DNA of 64,000 nt from Paralvinella palmiformis (GCA_025642065.1 JAODUP010000127.1:1206501-1270500), one strand, 5' to 3'; shown: positions 1 through 12,542, numbered from the stretch's first letter. Translations and numbers: made by a program. Notes: a model not told the origin generated them from the letters alone.

Positions 1-860
1 ATGGAATCCAAAATTGTTGTCAGCCATAAATTAGCCATTTTTATCATCAGCATAATTCCAACATATACTTAATTCAATTGATATCTATGACATGTTTAAA
101 ATAACTGCATTAACCTATTTGTTGTTTTTATGTTTCTTATCATCCATTTAATCGGCAGGAATGTTAAACAAACAAGACCACTTGTTATATATGTGTGGAT
201 GTTCTTGTAAATAATGACCAGGCAGTGCAATTAGTAACTGTGTGTGTGTTGAATATGAGCTTCATATGTTGCAGGAACATATTTATGTAAAACATTTTAT
301 TTCTGTGAAAATATTATTATTGTTGTGTTGGGGATACATGACTGAATATTAGTGCTAACATAAAACTCTGAGCTTGTTCTATTAGCTATGCTGGCTTATA
401 TACAAGCAGCAGAAAATGCTATTTTAGTACAATGATTCATTTACTAAAATAAGATTTTAATGTTACAATAAACCTGTTTTATGTTTATTACTGGCTTATA
501 TATTGGTGTGTGTGTGTGATAGCTTGTCAGTATATGCTCTGAGTATATAGCAAAAATCATCAATGCTGCCAAGGGTACTGGGTAAACAATAGGAAAATTT
601 GAGATTGGCACCTATAGAAATAACCCCAAAAGCTAACTTAGAATGGTTACTTTAGATCCCTTTATGGAGTTTTTGTTTTGACCTAACTTCATAGGGAATG
701 TCCTAGTTTGGTACATTCTGTAAGATAAATACGATCCCAATAATCGGTCTCAAGAAGTGACATTTTTTTCTGATCCCATCTGTTCCTAATAACATAAATA
801 TAGTATGTTCCATTTAAGCAAAAACAATTACAATGGGGGAAATAATAACATGTTCCTGGA
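1..860. other. intergenic, no gene seen
   Basis: AT-rich sequence with short GT runs near 241 and 506-518. No exon with convincing splice sites or family similarity was seen. The right end runs into a SINE inserted in a LINE remnant. Confidence 0.5.
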
Positions 861-1028
861 TGATGTTTTACGGCCACTTTTGTGCACAAGGTAGGCTAAA
901 TGGGCCGAGCGACCTCCAAAAGTGAAAGACGAAACAACCTTCAGATATGCCCACGCCAGGATTCGAACACGGGTGGTAGTGATCTGTGGTCTAGCACGCT
1001 ACCGCTAGACCATGGAGGCGCCCACAAC
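861..1028 (-). mobile_element. tRNA-derived SINE, full-length copy
   Basis: On the minus strand the element starts with a tRNA-like head. It has an A-box-like stretch (TGGTCTAGCGG) and a B-box-like stretch (TGTTCGAATCC), followed by a body ending in GGCCCATTTAGCCTACC and a short tail. A 14-bp direct repeat, AACATGTTCCTGGA, stands at 847-860 and 1029-1042 and marks the target-site duplication. The element landed inside a LINE reading frame. Related copies are at 36611-36770, 7815-7865, 60838-60894 and 63232-63380. Confidence 0.8.
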
Positions 1029-1295
1029 AACATGTTCCTGGAACAGCTTGCCTGATAAAGTAGTGGAGGCTCGTAGTATACAATCTTTTGAGAGGAGACT
1101 AGATAAACGCTGGAGGGATTAGGATCTGATTTTTAATTATGAGACAGATCTGAGATTGGGTCACAAAGCTAATTATGAACTAACAGCCCTAAACTTCTCA
1201 AAATCGTGGACACGTGACAGGACTATCAACCTACCTCCAGTATCTTACACAAGAAATTGTATGGCCCCTCTGGGCGTGTCTGAATTTTAATGTCA
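1029..1295 (+). mobile_element. LINE ORF2 C-terminal remnant
   Basis: The plus-strand frame from about 1032 reads a typical C-terminus of a CR1/Jockey-like reverse transcriptase ORF (SWNSLPDKVVEA, then SFERRLDKRW), with one in-frame stop and decay after it. Only the last part of the element is left. The SINE at 861-1028 split it. Family assignment below the level of non-LTR retrotransposon is uncertain. Confidence 0.65.
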
Positions 1296-1641
1296 AGCGT
1301 AGATTTACACGGCTATGCCTGTTTTACCTCACCTTTATGAACTCTGCAACATGTTTGGCATTGAATCTATTCACATGTAGATCTATAGGCTAAACAAAAC
1401 AATTTGAATGATGACAACTCTGGATAAACTAAATTAAATCATTTACAGATGTTTTAAATAAAAATATCATGGATAATGAATAAGGTATTGAATACAAGCT
1501 ACATAGGATATAGGAGGAAACTACGATTAACTGAATAATTTAATATTTAACTTTGCTTCATTATTTTATATCTACCCGTGTACGTTCATTTACAAATGCC
1601 TATCTGTTGCGTGGTGCACACTGTTTACTTTAGCGAAAGTT

Positions 1642-1649
1642 ACTTCCGG
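1642..1649 (+). promoter_or_regulatory. ETS-type motif in SLC25A17 promoter/5'UTR
   Basis: ACTTCCGG stands about 97 bp upstream of the SLC25A17 start codon. ETS (GABP/ELK) sites of this form are common close to transcription starts of housekeeping genes. No TATA box is evident. This is inferred from motif and position only. Confidence 0.35.
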
Positions 1650-1745
1650 TCTTTGGGGTGAAACTTGGACTGTAGATTCTTGTCTAGACCCTCTTAGATG
1701 AGATAATAGCAGATCTTGATCTGTTTGTCACCTGAAACAACAGCC

Positions 1746-4700
1746 ATGAATCAGTTGCCGGCATTAAAAGATGTATTTTCGTACAAGAGTCTGGTTCACG
1801 CAATTGCGGGAGCAACGGTATTTATTTATTTATCTAACTCTAAAATTGTATATTTTATTGACTAGATCTAGATGAATTGGTAGATCTAGATATATTCTAT
1901 AGTTTAGAATTGAAATTTAGTTTAGAGCTAGAGTAGAGGGTTCTAGAAGTTTAGTTTAGTCTGTAATAAGACTAGTCCTAGACTGCTAGAGTATATCTAT
2001 ACTATTGTGACTGAACAAATACAGGTCATTTCGGGATGGTAACGGGTCGTTTCGTCGCCACTAGTGAGTCTAGTCTACTAGTTCATTGCCACCAAAAAGG
2101 TCGTATGGTCGCCTATGAGAAGTCGTTTCGTCGCCAGCATGATTAATTAGTGTAGATCATATTGTTTTGTTTTTCGAGGAGAATCCCCAGGCTGTCGCTT
2201 ATTTGCCACAGCCTTTTAGTTTATGGTGGAGTAGTTGAGGAAACTCCTCCCCTCACAGGGGAGCAGTATAGAAAGATGGAGCCGAGATACCATGAGGGTG
2301 GTCACTGCCATAGTGTTTTACGTCCTCAGGGGGTCTTTAACAGCCCCCTTTATTTTTAATATTTCAGTGGAGACTGCAGCACCATTTAACATGGTCACCC
2401 ACCCATGAGCCAAGAAATTAATCTCTGGAAAAGTGTTGACGTTTTGCTGGGATTGAACCTGTGACCCTTGGAACGAAGTGCCAATTGCTTAACAACTAGC
2501 CCACCAGAGCCCACCAGAGCTCACATACACACACACAAAGTATATGTATATAATGACATTCAAGCTAATTTTCACCAACAGTTTTGTGTTTCAATTACTT
2601 TTTAGCCGATGGTGTGTCAGCAGTGAGTTCAAGAACACCCTCAGGCAATTGACTGTGATGGGTGTAAAGATTGTTGTCACCATACTTCTAACAGTATCAT
2701 GCCTGGACATCTCCACTATGTCCAATCTTGCATCCACCAGGATTGATCCTATCAAGCCAAATCTGTCATTGATGCCTGAAGTGGATACAATGGCGTTCGT
2801 GGCTCCAGTGATGACTGATTCCCCGTCCCTCTTGTGTTAGTTGTGATGTCCAGGAGGTCAAAAGCAGACTATGCCTGCTGTAGAGAGTATTATGGCAGAT
2901 TTTGAGGTCTCAACCTGGCAAGCAATATGCCAGATATTACCAGACGTCCAACTGAGGGGTTGCATTTTTCATTTTATGCAAGCTGTGTGGTGCAAGATCC
3001 AAGAACTTGGCATGCAGATATCGTACAATAGGAAAACCAGTACCTATGACTTCTGCCATAGACTGATGGTCCTACCATTCCTTCCAGCACCCTACATTCC
3101 ATCCATGTTTGGAACAATTGCAAAGTTACAGATCCACCAGAGCCATTCAGTCAGCTGTTGACATACTTTAAACATCAGTGGATGAACAATAGTATTTTTC
3201 TAATCACTTCATGGTCCATTTTTGAGCAGTGAATTCAGACTAATAATGATGTCAAAGGATGGCACAAGAGGCTGGACAGTGGCACCAAGAGCTAAAAGTC
3301 TCTAAATTTGTACAAATTAATCCATGTGCTCCAAACAGAGAGCACCTACATCAATACACTTAATTAATTTTCAATGGTTTGGCTAAGGAGTTGTTAAAAT
3401 GATGTGCACATATGAATGGGCCCTCTGTATCTGTGAATGATTTAATATTTTTGAGTATATCATATATGTTGTTAATATTTCTATTAAATCTTTTTGTTTT
3501 TCTTATATGACTAGTCTATGCAATTTTTATTTGTGCTTCCTTTATTAAACCATTTTATTCAGATGTACGTTCCTGTCCCATTTCTGTCAATTGATAGCTA
3601 GATATCTATTAATTATCGCTGCTATGACTATTGGTTGGTGATGAAACTACTTTTGGTTGGTGACGAAACGATTCGTGACCATCTGGACAGGACCAAATCA
3701 GGACTTGATTTTTCCAATTTTGGAATTGCTTATTTTTTAAAATGGAATTGGAATGGATAAAATTGGAATTGAAGTTTGCTACAAAAAAATCCACAAATTA
3801 ATTTACCATTTAATTTTTTTTAATTCAGAAATATTTCTTCAATGACAATCCTACTTGGAATATAAACTATTTGGAGTAGGTATTCCAAGTAGGTACTCTT
3901 GAGTAGGCATTCGGAGTACCTACTCACAGTAAAAAAGAGTAGATCCAGGTAAAATTGGAATTGACCAAATGGAATTGACCCCATATCTGATATTTACCAC
4001 ATAATAGAATGATGTTGATATACGAGCAAACAATTGTGAACATATAAGTCATTAAACTTTCTATATTAAATAGTTTTTCATGAGTTTTAACACCTCCATA
4101 AACGAAGAAACAATAATATACATGATAAAACATTCTTAAAGGGATAGTCCACCTTCATTTCAAATTTTGAGGACTTACAGCTTTACTCACAAATATCATA
4201 AATAATATCAAAATGTGTAAATGATCACCCACATATTAAATAATCCAGTTCAAAGTGCTGATTAATCGACTTTTAATGGCCTGTGGGCGCTGCCATTTTG
4301 AAGCTAGGCAGATACTGGAAGGTCCTGAATGCTGATGCCACTTCAGCATATCCGGTTGACCTGAAGTCTGTAGAGCCCATACAAAAGCATGTAAACAAGT
4401 GTGAGCAAAGAATTATTCCAGAAATAAATGGCATTATCTTGTTAAAATTAAGTCATGAATGACATACAACCATATCAGTTTGAGCCAGAAGGATCCCTAC
4501 AAGAGGAAGATGATTCAAAATAGCTCAGAAACTATAATCTGCGTCAGTCTAGAGAGTGCCCATGTGACATCCGAGCATTTCATTTTTTACTTCCCGTCTT
4601 CGATTCTGGCTTCCAGTGCAGCTGTAATGGCAGCCCTACAGAGATTTGGATTATTTCCCTATATCTATGATATCAGGTATATTTCGTGATTACTATTGTG

Positions 4701-7700
4701 GAATTTTTGGTTACTGTTCTAAGCATTACATATTTAAAAAATATTTTCTGAGGGTGGGCTGTCCCTTTAATAATGAATTGCCTATAATCGCGAGTATAAA
4801 TGCAATTCTTAATTGGGTGTACTTATGTTTGAATTGATCACAACACTTCATCTCGGTATCTTAAAAGACAAGTAAAGTAAATCATGTATTCAAGCTATAT
4901 ATACCCAGCTTCAGATTTTATTCAATTTCAAATCAGCATTGTGGTGAAAATAATAAGATAAGTAAACCGTGTCTTATATGTCCAGGGGGAGTGCATGAAA
5001 TAGCAAAGCCCTGGAATGCGATGGTTGCCAGAGGTGGTGTCCCATCAGATGTGGTAAAAAAGATATTATACATGTATTTTCTGTTACTTGTTTGCTCACA
5101 TGTCAACATTGTTCTATGTGGTAAATATAATACCATAGCTGCCAACCATTACAATTTCTGCGGAATCATTACGATTTTCTGTTCTTCATTATGCCTGTAC
5201 TCTGAAAACTACGATAAATTTGACTTTCCCATAATAGTTCCATGCGGTGCAGTTTTGTCACTGTCTTAGCACACAGCAGTTGCCCTAGACCACATGACTT
5301 GAAAGCCTTTACTGGGCCAGAGAATCAGAATGGTGCATTTTTTCCAGGAGGGTCCAGGTTTTGTGGGGGTCGTGGGTTTTACCTATGTAGGAGATCCACT
5401 CTTCCGTACAATGTTTCTTAATACAGAGATAGTAAAATAGTATGGCAGTGGTCAGACAAAAACCAAATGTTATTGTGGAGACATTAGCCAGTGATGTTTC
5501 AAATTGCATTCTCAGTCAGATGCAAAACCAACTATTCAATCTAGCTACTGATGGATTCAATGACATGGACAACATGAAGCTATAGCCAGTAACTGTTAGA
5601 TATGTTTATTTTATTTATGTAACTTTTTACATGAGCAACTGGACCAAAATACGAGTGATAGGCCTACCTGTCCTTTCTGCTTTTCTTGCCAAAATTCCTA
5701 GTAGAATCTGTATACGTCATTGATAAGACATGGAGATGTGTGTTTGTTGTGTCAATTCATGGTGACCTAGGTTAATTGTAATTATATTTTAATAGAACAA
5801 GGTAATTTATTTGGTTTGTATCGACGAAACAGATAAAGAATGGCACTGGACAGCCACAGTTTGATATCCTTGCCTCTGTGATGGTGGACATTTTGATCTT
5901 GTTTCACAGCAGTACAGACTGTGAAAGAATATTCTCATTTGTCATCAAAACCAAGACAACTTTCTGGCACAGCACATCCACCAAAACTCTCTGCAGCTTG
6001 ACTGTGCACAAAGTAGCCCTCAATGCCAAAGGCACAACTCGTTCTCAGCAGAAACACTCCAAATTCTTTCCTGGCTAAGGCAAAGGGTGATACCTATCAA
6101 CAACTCCTGAAAAAGTGACACTATACTATACAATGTTAGAACTGAAATAACATTATATACAATGTGATTTGACTTTTAGTAATTTTTTAACTCAATCAAC
6201 TGATAAATAATACAATAATCCTATGAAGATTTTAGTATAGTGTAGAATATATAAGGTAATCATGTTCTGAAAGTGAAGATTTGTGATGTCTTAATTGCTA
6301 TTAAATGTGGGAAAATCTGAATAAATATAAAAAGCAGTTGAACCTTTCACAAAAGATTACCTATGATGTTAAATTGTTTTGTTATCAATAAATATGATAA
6401 ATTATGTGGTTTTATGATGTATGGTTTCATGTGAGCCGTAGGTCACACTTTGCGTGAAAATTATTACTCTTTCCAATTTTCAAATGTTGGCAGCTCTGTA
6501 ATAGTAGTCCTGATTGATTTGGTCTTGTCCCAATGCAGTCTTGTCTCGAAATGACCACACACTGACTGAACTATGTCATATTCTGCTCTATCAAATAATC
6601 AGTAAGTACTTGTTAAGTTTAAAAAAAGAATAATTTTAACCTGCTACCAGGTTTACCTTCTTTCAATAATCTGATATTAAATAGGTGCAAATGATAGTGT
6701 CAACTACATCCATAAAGTGAAACATAGCTCTATGACTAGACTACATAGCCCTAACTTAAACTGTTAAAGGAACAGACTGTACCTTCATTTCAATATTTCA
6801 GGACTAACAAATATGCTCACACAAATTATAGATGATGCAAAAATATGAACATGATCAACCACACATTAAATTATCCAGAATAGGGTGTTAAAAAGTTAAG
6901 CACGTTAACTATTGTAATACCATACCTGAACAACCCGGAGAGGTGCCAGAGCAGCTCATGTATCTCTTATAGGGTTTTTACAGACATGTTATTTGAGGTG
7001 TTATTATATCACATATTATTTGTACAGTGCATTTGAATGGCTCCTGCTAGTAAGAATGCTTTATTATTTAAGAAAAGTATATGTAAGATAGAATTTATGG
7101 TGTATACAGATGACATGAGATGTTAGATATATTTAATGCAGGAGACAGGAGTATTGACTTGAATAATAGTCAGTGGTAGGGCATTCCAGTGAGCAATAGT
7201 GTTGGGGAAACATTTAATGGTAGGACTGGCAATTGGATGAAATTGTGATAAAGCTGTGTTGGTGATGGGTGGTAGGTTGCTTGAATGAGGGTAGTTGTAT
7301 TGTTGTATTTGATGGCACTGATTCCCTTTAAGGTAACTAATCAAATATTTTGATGATGATGATGTTGCAGCCTTTTTCAGTCATGGTGTTGAAGTATATC
7401 ACTGGTACTAAATATATTTTATTATTTATTTAGCTTTCACCTAACTGGATTTTATTTTGGTGGTATGGATCCAGTATACTATTACTAATACTATAGATAT
7501 ATTCAATAATAATACAGCATTTTATATAGCGCTCTATATAATTGGATTAAAATTATCCTAAAGCACTTAACATTTCAACCTCTTGGCTGACTAACTTAAA
7601 CTACTTCTTTGATATCTGGGACTGACTGATCCTTGCCTTGGGGGGATTCCCAAAGTCATTTATGCAGGTCCCAGTGATTTATCTTCCAGAAATGCATGCT

Positions 7701-10700
7701 GGGTCATGTTGTTCAGGAAATCCAAGATAAGGCTGACCTTCCTCAGATTAAGTAGTAACTGGGTATAAGACACCTTGTTGTAAGCCTTACTACTACTAGT
7801 ACTACTACTAATAGCTCGGCCCATTTAGCCTACCTTGTGCACAAAAGTTGCCGTAAAACAGCAACATTACATTTTTGTGATGACAACATAATTTAAAACC
7901 TGTTCAGGTAATAAAATGTATTTACGTGCTGACAAACATGCACACGTTAAAGAGTTGGATTTTTATAAAGAAATAATCCCAGTATGGATGATGTGGTGTG
8001 TTTGTTGCGTGCACTGATGTACAAGGAGCTGGTGACATGCTGTATGCTAAATCCTTGAGTCCTGCATCGAGTCATGTATATTGATCTGACTTCACAGTGA
8101 CCCTATCTCGAACACGGAGGCACATGTTTAAAAATAGAATAGGGCAATGGTAAATAGGTGGCAGTTTTTGTAGTTATGAGGAGATTAAAACATTTACAGT
8201 TATCTTCACTTCATAAAATCAATGTCTATTTGAAGGATCTGTTTGATGAATACAATAAATATTTGAAGGCTACTATTTAAATTTTTGCTTTCATTGATCA
8301 ATTTGAACATAACTCAATTTTTAGATGGATGTTACTGTCATCAAGTAAACAGACTGACTTGAAAACCTTTTTTTTACAGGGAAGCAGTGTGGCAATCACA
8401 GTTTTCTATCCGATTGAAGTTGCAAGAGTACGGATACAAGGTATTTCCTAATTTGTTATTTATTTCGAAAATCATCTGTTGAGAATATTATTTTTTATAC
8501 CTGTCAAAGATATTAAAGCTTATAAAGTATATACTGGTATATGAACTACACATTTCCATTCGAACAGTGTGATTTTGTGTTTTGGAAAAACATCAATACA
8601 AAATATAATAGTGTGTGTGTGTGTGTGTGACGTTTGCCAGTATCCCATTAGGGATAATTACGGTAATGTCTTTTTTTGCTAAATCTGTATATTAGCTGTG
8701 CATAAATACTATCTGATTATAAATGCTAAGTGACATTAATAAAATAAGTGTACCATAAATTACTTGTTCTCATTGTAGTTGAAGACTCCAGGAAAGCAAA
8801 GTACTCACTACAGATGATAGCAGAGATATTTGAAGAAGAAGGGCTGTATGTATTATTTCAGTACCAGCTCAGCTCCATCTGAAATGGCTGATACTGTTGT
8901 TGTATGTTCATATATCATTATTCTCAGAGCTTAAATTAGATTAAAATAATTATTAAAATATTACTGTAATATTGTAAATTATAGATAAATTTGTTATTTA
9001 ACCCACTAGTAGCACCCCAGTCTGATGTTGATTTAGATATCATGGTGCAAGAGGGAATCTTGCAATCAGACAAATAGCTGTCAGACAACACTTTCAGTGA
9101 CAATGGTGGGACTTACCTTTCACCATTTGTGTTGAATATTTTATTAAGAGCCCAGGAATAATTTTTTTAATAACTTTACCATTCATGGGGAACTGCTTGC
9201 GCATGTTCATCTGAAAGCTGCACATCTTGTAATTCTTCTGACATTTTTTGCAAAACTGAGTGATCCATATGTAATTGTTTAAGATGTTTTAAAGATATCA
9301 GGTATGTGCTGTGTGCAGTTACTTTTCCTGCCTTAGGAAAAGAATAAGGATTGCCACTGGTGGGTCTACCGTAAGTGGCAAAGGGTTAAAATAAGAAACT
9401 TGTTTTATTCATAGTTTCATTCATTCGTGTTTATCATTAAATGATCTCAATTGCAACACTGATGGCATAGTGGTTAGAGGACCGTCCAGTCAGAGTTCAA
9501 ATTAGACCAAGTAACCCATGATCATGGGATATATCCCATCGGAGTCTACTCATAGTGATATGTTTTAGATGTGACCAGCACGAAGTGATCTTGTTTGTTG
9601 TAATTTTGCAGAATTTGGGTATCCCAGTTTTACATAATTAGACCAATTCATTAATTCATTAAATTGTATGTCATACACTTTTTATAGCTGGGATAGTATC
9701 GTGTAGTTTGATCACCTTTTTCTTAAAATCAGATCATTTACACTAAAATCAAACCTACAACATATATTAGCGAGCTGTCAGTAAGGAATAATTCACAACT
9801 AAAACCCTGTGAAAATTTTATTTAATTATCTCACCTATTCCAATAGGTTAGCTGTGAATATACCAGAATTATACTGGTGATCTGTTAAATTAAATTAATA
9901 CCTATTGTTTCTTAGTTATTATTAGAATAAAGCTAAAGTTGGTTGTGCAAATTTCAATAAAAATAACTATTGGAACTATTAAATATAGAATATAGGTAAT
10001 CATAATTCACAGAAATATTATGAACAGTTAAATATACCTTTCTTGGACTGTTCATTAGTTTTTGAATGATAAAGTATGAATATCTTTTGTCACATCTTCC
10101 CCTATTTCAGTTCTGCATTGTTCCGTGGTTGGTTTCCTGTTGTAACCAGCATCTGCTGTTCCAACTTTGTGTACTTCTATGTGTTCAACAGTCTAAAAGC
10201 GATCTCCTACCCAAAGGGAACCCAACCCTATCCAGCAAAGGACCTTGTTTTGGCTTTTACTGCAGGTTGGTTATGGTTCAACCTGTATTTAAAAGTTTTA
10301 AATTAGTAAATTTCTATTTTCTGAAATGAAGAAGATCTGATATGATGTGCGTATTTTCCTTTTAATCCCATTTGAATTTATTTCCAGGTGTTGTTAATGT
10401 ATTGCTTACAACTCCATTGTGGGTGGCAAACACCAGGCTTAAACTACAAGGAGATAGATCGAAGAATAAAGATGATAAAAACAGGCCTAAGTATAACTAT
10501 AAAGGGCTTTTAGGTACTTCACTAACATCTTAGCATTTAACATGGTTATTTTATGCACCCACTTATAATATGTACTCGTTTGTCTGCTTAAAGGTTATGT
10601 ATGTTCACACTTATTTTATAGATTGTGATAAGAATGGATCTTTTCTGTGTGTGCAATATTTCCTTGTATACACCTTAACCTTTACTAATATAAATATTTT

Positions 10701-11872
10701 TAGTTTAATTTCTTCTACGCTCGTAAAGATGCTGTGGCAACAATTCATAAAAAAGAAGGCATTAGTGCACTGTGGAGTGGTACAGTTCCCTCCATTATTC
10801 TTGCTACTAATCCTGCAGTACAATTCATGGTTTATGAGGCACTAAAGAGAAGAATCCAGGGACAAGGAAAACAAAAAGTATGGTCACAAAACATGTTTTG
10901 TTGATAAAAAAAATTAGTGCTTTGAGGGTTTAACATAACCCCAATCAGCTGTTTGTGTTTTAACTTAATTTCTAAATACCTTTTGATTATCTATTCAGAA
11001 TCTTGCATCACTCACTTATTTTGCAATGGGAGCAGTATCAAAGATGGCAGCTACTATAGTGACCTATCCCCTGCAGGTTGTACAGGCCAGATCTAGGGTT
11101 AGTATAAAAACAAATGTTCTGGCGATGCTGTTAAATAATAAATAAATTGAATAATGCTTTCAACAACTGCTATTGATATGCTATTATATAATATTACATA
11201 TTTTAATTAAATATGTGCATCAATGTATTTTGCAGGCAGGTCGTAGTGACAGGAAGGGTGCTGGCTTAATTGGTCTAGTGAAGGCACTGCAGAAACTGTC
11301 AAGGTAATTGGGTGCCTGACTGGGAATTTCATTATTAAATAACATGAGTTTTATTCTCTCTTTCAATGGCGATGTTATAGAATATGGAGTCATATTATGA
11401 TGACCTGTGAGTGCTGGTGGGTTACGAGGGAGTCGTACATATGTTTACATGAGGGGGCCTGTTGTTTTATAGATATGTATTTATTTTCCAGTAGATATTC
11501 AAGAAGGTAGGTATGTCCCGGCTTCTAAAACAAGTGTTTTACCTCTATAGTTTGATTTGAAAGGTGTGGGCTTTATATCAGCCAGCCAGTGACTCGCTCA
11601 TTCTTGTCAAAGCTAGTATGTTAACTAAAGTAATTCTACATAAAATAATTGGTAGATCCTTGTGGTACTGTTTACTGGCAATAAAGCGAGTAACTGAATG
11701 TTTTTATTTTTGCAGAGAACAAGGCATGCCAGGGTTGTATAAAGGCTTAGAAGCTAAACTTACGCAGACTATACTCATGGGAGCATTGATGTTTCTCACA
11801 TATGAGAAAATAGCTGCAGTTGTTTTTAAAGTGATGAGAGCAGAAATAGAAGCTAGAAAAGAAATGGAATAA
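1746..11872 (+). CDS. SLC25A17: peroxisomal membrane carrier PMP34 (SLC25A17)
   Basis: Exons by splice site and phase: 1746-1817, 8380-8440, 8779-8845, 10111-10265, 10388-10513, 10729-10877, 10999-11097, 11236-11303, 11716-11872; all introns are GT-AG and the phases join to 317 aa (human PMP34 is 307). The protein is a three-repeat mitochondrial-carrier-family member of the peroxisomal membrane; the family exchanges CoA, FAD, NAD+ and related nucleotides. Carrier signatures are YPIEVARVR (about 34-42), TPLWVANTR (127-135) and YPLQVVQAR (233-241); the last two are degenerate, as in vertebrate PMP34. [18 protein letters not shown] and [10 protein letters not shown] are family hallmarks. The start follows from homology of the first exon ([12 protein letters not shown]). 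Exon 6 has an unusual acceptor (cgtaaag) but is fixed by phase. Intron 1 is 6.5 kb and full of transposons. The gene is intact. Confidence 0.96.
1850..2010. repeat. CTAG-rich low-complexity tract
   Basis: Just inside SLC25A17 intron 1, the words CTAGATCTA, TAGATCTAGA and GTTTAG recur in imperfect copies. Similar CTAGATCTAG-like words stand at 13285-13300 (just upstream of SGSH exon 1), 37213-37232 and 38656-38690. Confidence 0.4.
2024..3694 (+). mobile_element. MULE-type DNA transposon remnant with TIRs
   Basis: The left end (2024-2065) and the reverse complement of the right end (3655-3694) align over about 40 bp, sharing GATGGT and CGTTTCGTC, so they are terminal inverted repeats. Between them, frames at 2871-3161 and on to about 3300 read as a decayed Mutator-like transposase: [31 protein letters not shown], and later [16 protein letters not shown]. 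Several stops and frameshifts make it dead. A SINE (about 2170-2520) sits inside. It lies in SLC25A17 intron 1. Confidence 0.7.
2170..2520 (-). mobile_element. tRNA-derived SINE (second family)
   Basis: On the minus strand the head contains TGGGCTAGTTGTTAAG (A-box-like) and GGTTCAATCCC (B-box-like), followed by a GC-rich body that includes a CCTGAGGACGTAAAAC stretch. An 11-bp duplication (agcccaccag twice, 2499-2519) adjoins the head. A fragment with the same ccctggctgtcgc end stands at 41757-41820. Confidence 0.6.
3700..3995. repeat. GGAATTG-rich repeat related to the hairpin at 57049-57132
   Basis: The word GGAATTG and its complement recur (ttccaattttggaattg, gaattggaatggat, aaattggaattg), ending in GGAATTGACCCCAT at 3971-3984. 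The same GAATTGACCCCAT end occurs at 57116-57129 inside a Rab37 intron, so both are copies of one dispersed, partly palindromic element. Confidence 0.5.
3990..4033 (+). repeat. left arm of a 40-bp imperfect inverted repeat
   Basis: This segment (…ttaccacataatagaatg… to gagcaaacaa) is the imperfect reverse complement of 5087-5128. The two arms enclose about 1.1 kb in which the 635-bp MITE at 4136-4770 is nested. They may be ends of an older DNA element. Confidence 0.45.
4136..4770 (+). mobile_element. TTAA-bounded MITE, copy A (about 635 bp)
   Basis: Both ends carry the inverted repeat TTAAAGGGAYAGYCCACC. The four outer bases TTAA at each end would be the target duplication, as in piggyBac-type insertion. 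The interior has no coding capacity. It is homologous along its length to copy B (27190-27838, opposite orientation) and in part to 17437-17814 and 6764-6905. It lies in SLC25A17 intron 1. Confidence 0.8.
5450..6078 (+). mobile_element. hAT transposase remnant
   Basis: Around 5520-5600 one frame reads [16 protein letters not shown], like the conserved start of hAT transposase catalytic domains (LATDGSND motif). At 5878-6075 another frame reads [18 protein letters not shown], like the C-terminal hAT dimerisation region. Stops and missing segments show it is a dead fragment. It lies in SLC25A17 intron 1. Confidence 0.6.
6764..6905 (+). mobile_element. TTAA MITE, truncated copy D
   Basis: It begins TTAAAGGAACAG and continues with the same left-end sequence as copy A (ccttcatttcaatatttcagga). 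It breaks off after about 140 bp. Confidence 0.6.
6968..7075 (+). mobile_element. LINE 3' tail (GGCTCCTGCTAGTAAG family)
   Basis: It is closely similar to 48749-48840, where the same sequence directly follows the C-terminus of a LINE ORF2. It is therefore a 5'-truncated 3'UTR of that LINE, ending in an ATT-rich tail. Other tails: 22465-22500 and 51865-51920. Confidence 0.6.
7815..7865 (+). repeat. SINE family 1 tail fragment
   Basis: It matches the body end of the SINE at 861-1028 (CTCGGCCCATTTAGCCTACC, then gtgcacaaaagt). Only about 50 bp remain. Confidence 0.6.
9456..9545 (+). repeat. tRNA-like SINE head fragment
   Basis: TGGCATAGTGGTTAGAGG (A-box-like) is followed after about 15 bp by GAGTTCAAATT (B-box-like), the spacing and order of a tRNA-derived SINE promoter. 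It lies in SLC25A17 intron 3. Confidence 0.4.
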
Positions 11873-12536
11873 TATTAAGAGTATTAGGTTATTGTTTTTT
11901 AATCACTAATGTTGTTATTAAGTCATTTTAATTTGACTATCTTAAATTATACAATTGCAGTTATAACAATTACTAAATGGAACCATTCCATAGCACATTT
12001 ACCCGATAGATAGTTTTTTATGAAAGTAATTTAACTCGCCAACTGTTGATACAGTTTCGATCATGTTAATCACATTTACCATTGGATATTAATTATTTTA
12101 ATGTTTAACAATTTTAAGGTGAAGATTTGAGTTCATTCAAAGCATTTTATTAGTTAGACAATTTCTTATTTTCTCATTCATTGTACAAGTTATATAACAT
12201 TAATGACAACTGATGGCTATTTTTACAGCTGTACCTGACAGTGTTATCATTTTATTAGTTGACACAAGATGTTCTGAACATTTATAGATGAATTCCTGTC
12301 TATCTGTTAATTATTGCATGTAGTGACACACTTCACTGATTTATTGATGTTTACTCCATGTAGTGATATATAAATTTGACCCTTCTCCTGATTTCTCAAT
12401 TCTAGTCACACCTGTATGACATTTGAACAATGAGTTTCTATAATTTAGCATTAATTTCACCACTGTGTGGTATGTTGCTGAAACATTGATGTAAATGTGC
12501 CATTTCATGAAGATGACATTATTTTGTAATAGTAAT

Positions 12537-12542
12537 AATAAA
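12537..12542 (+). terminator. poly(A) signal candidate for SLC25A17
   Basis: AATAAA stands 665 bp after the SLC25A17 stop codon, shortly before a (GT)n tract. No closer perfect hexamer stood out. Confidence 0.45.

Noticed and set aside
861..1028. tRNA gene suggested by A- and B-box-like sequences
   Set aside because: No complete cloverleaf could be formed, and the target duplication and body show it is a SINE.
10066..10329. Two overlapping plus-strand ORFs of 87 and 76 codons
   Set aside because: The 76-codon frame contains SLC25A17 exon 4 flanked by intron sequence; the 87-codon one is a shadow in another frame.
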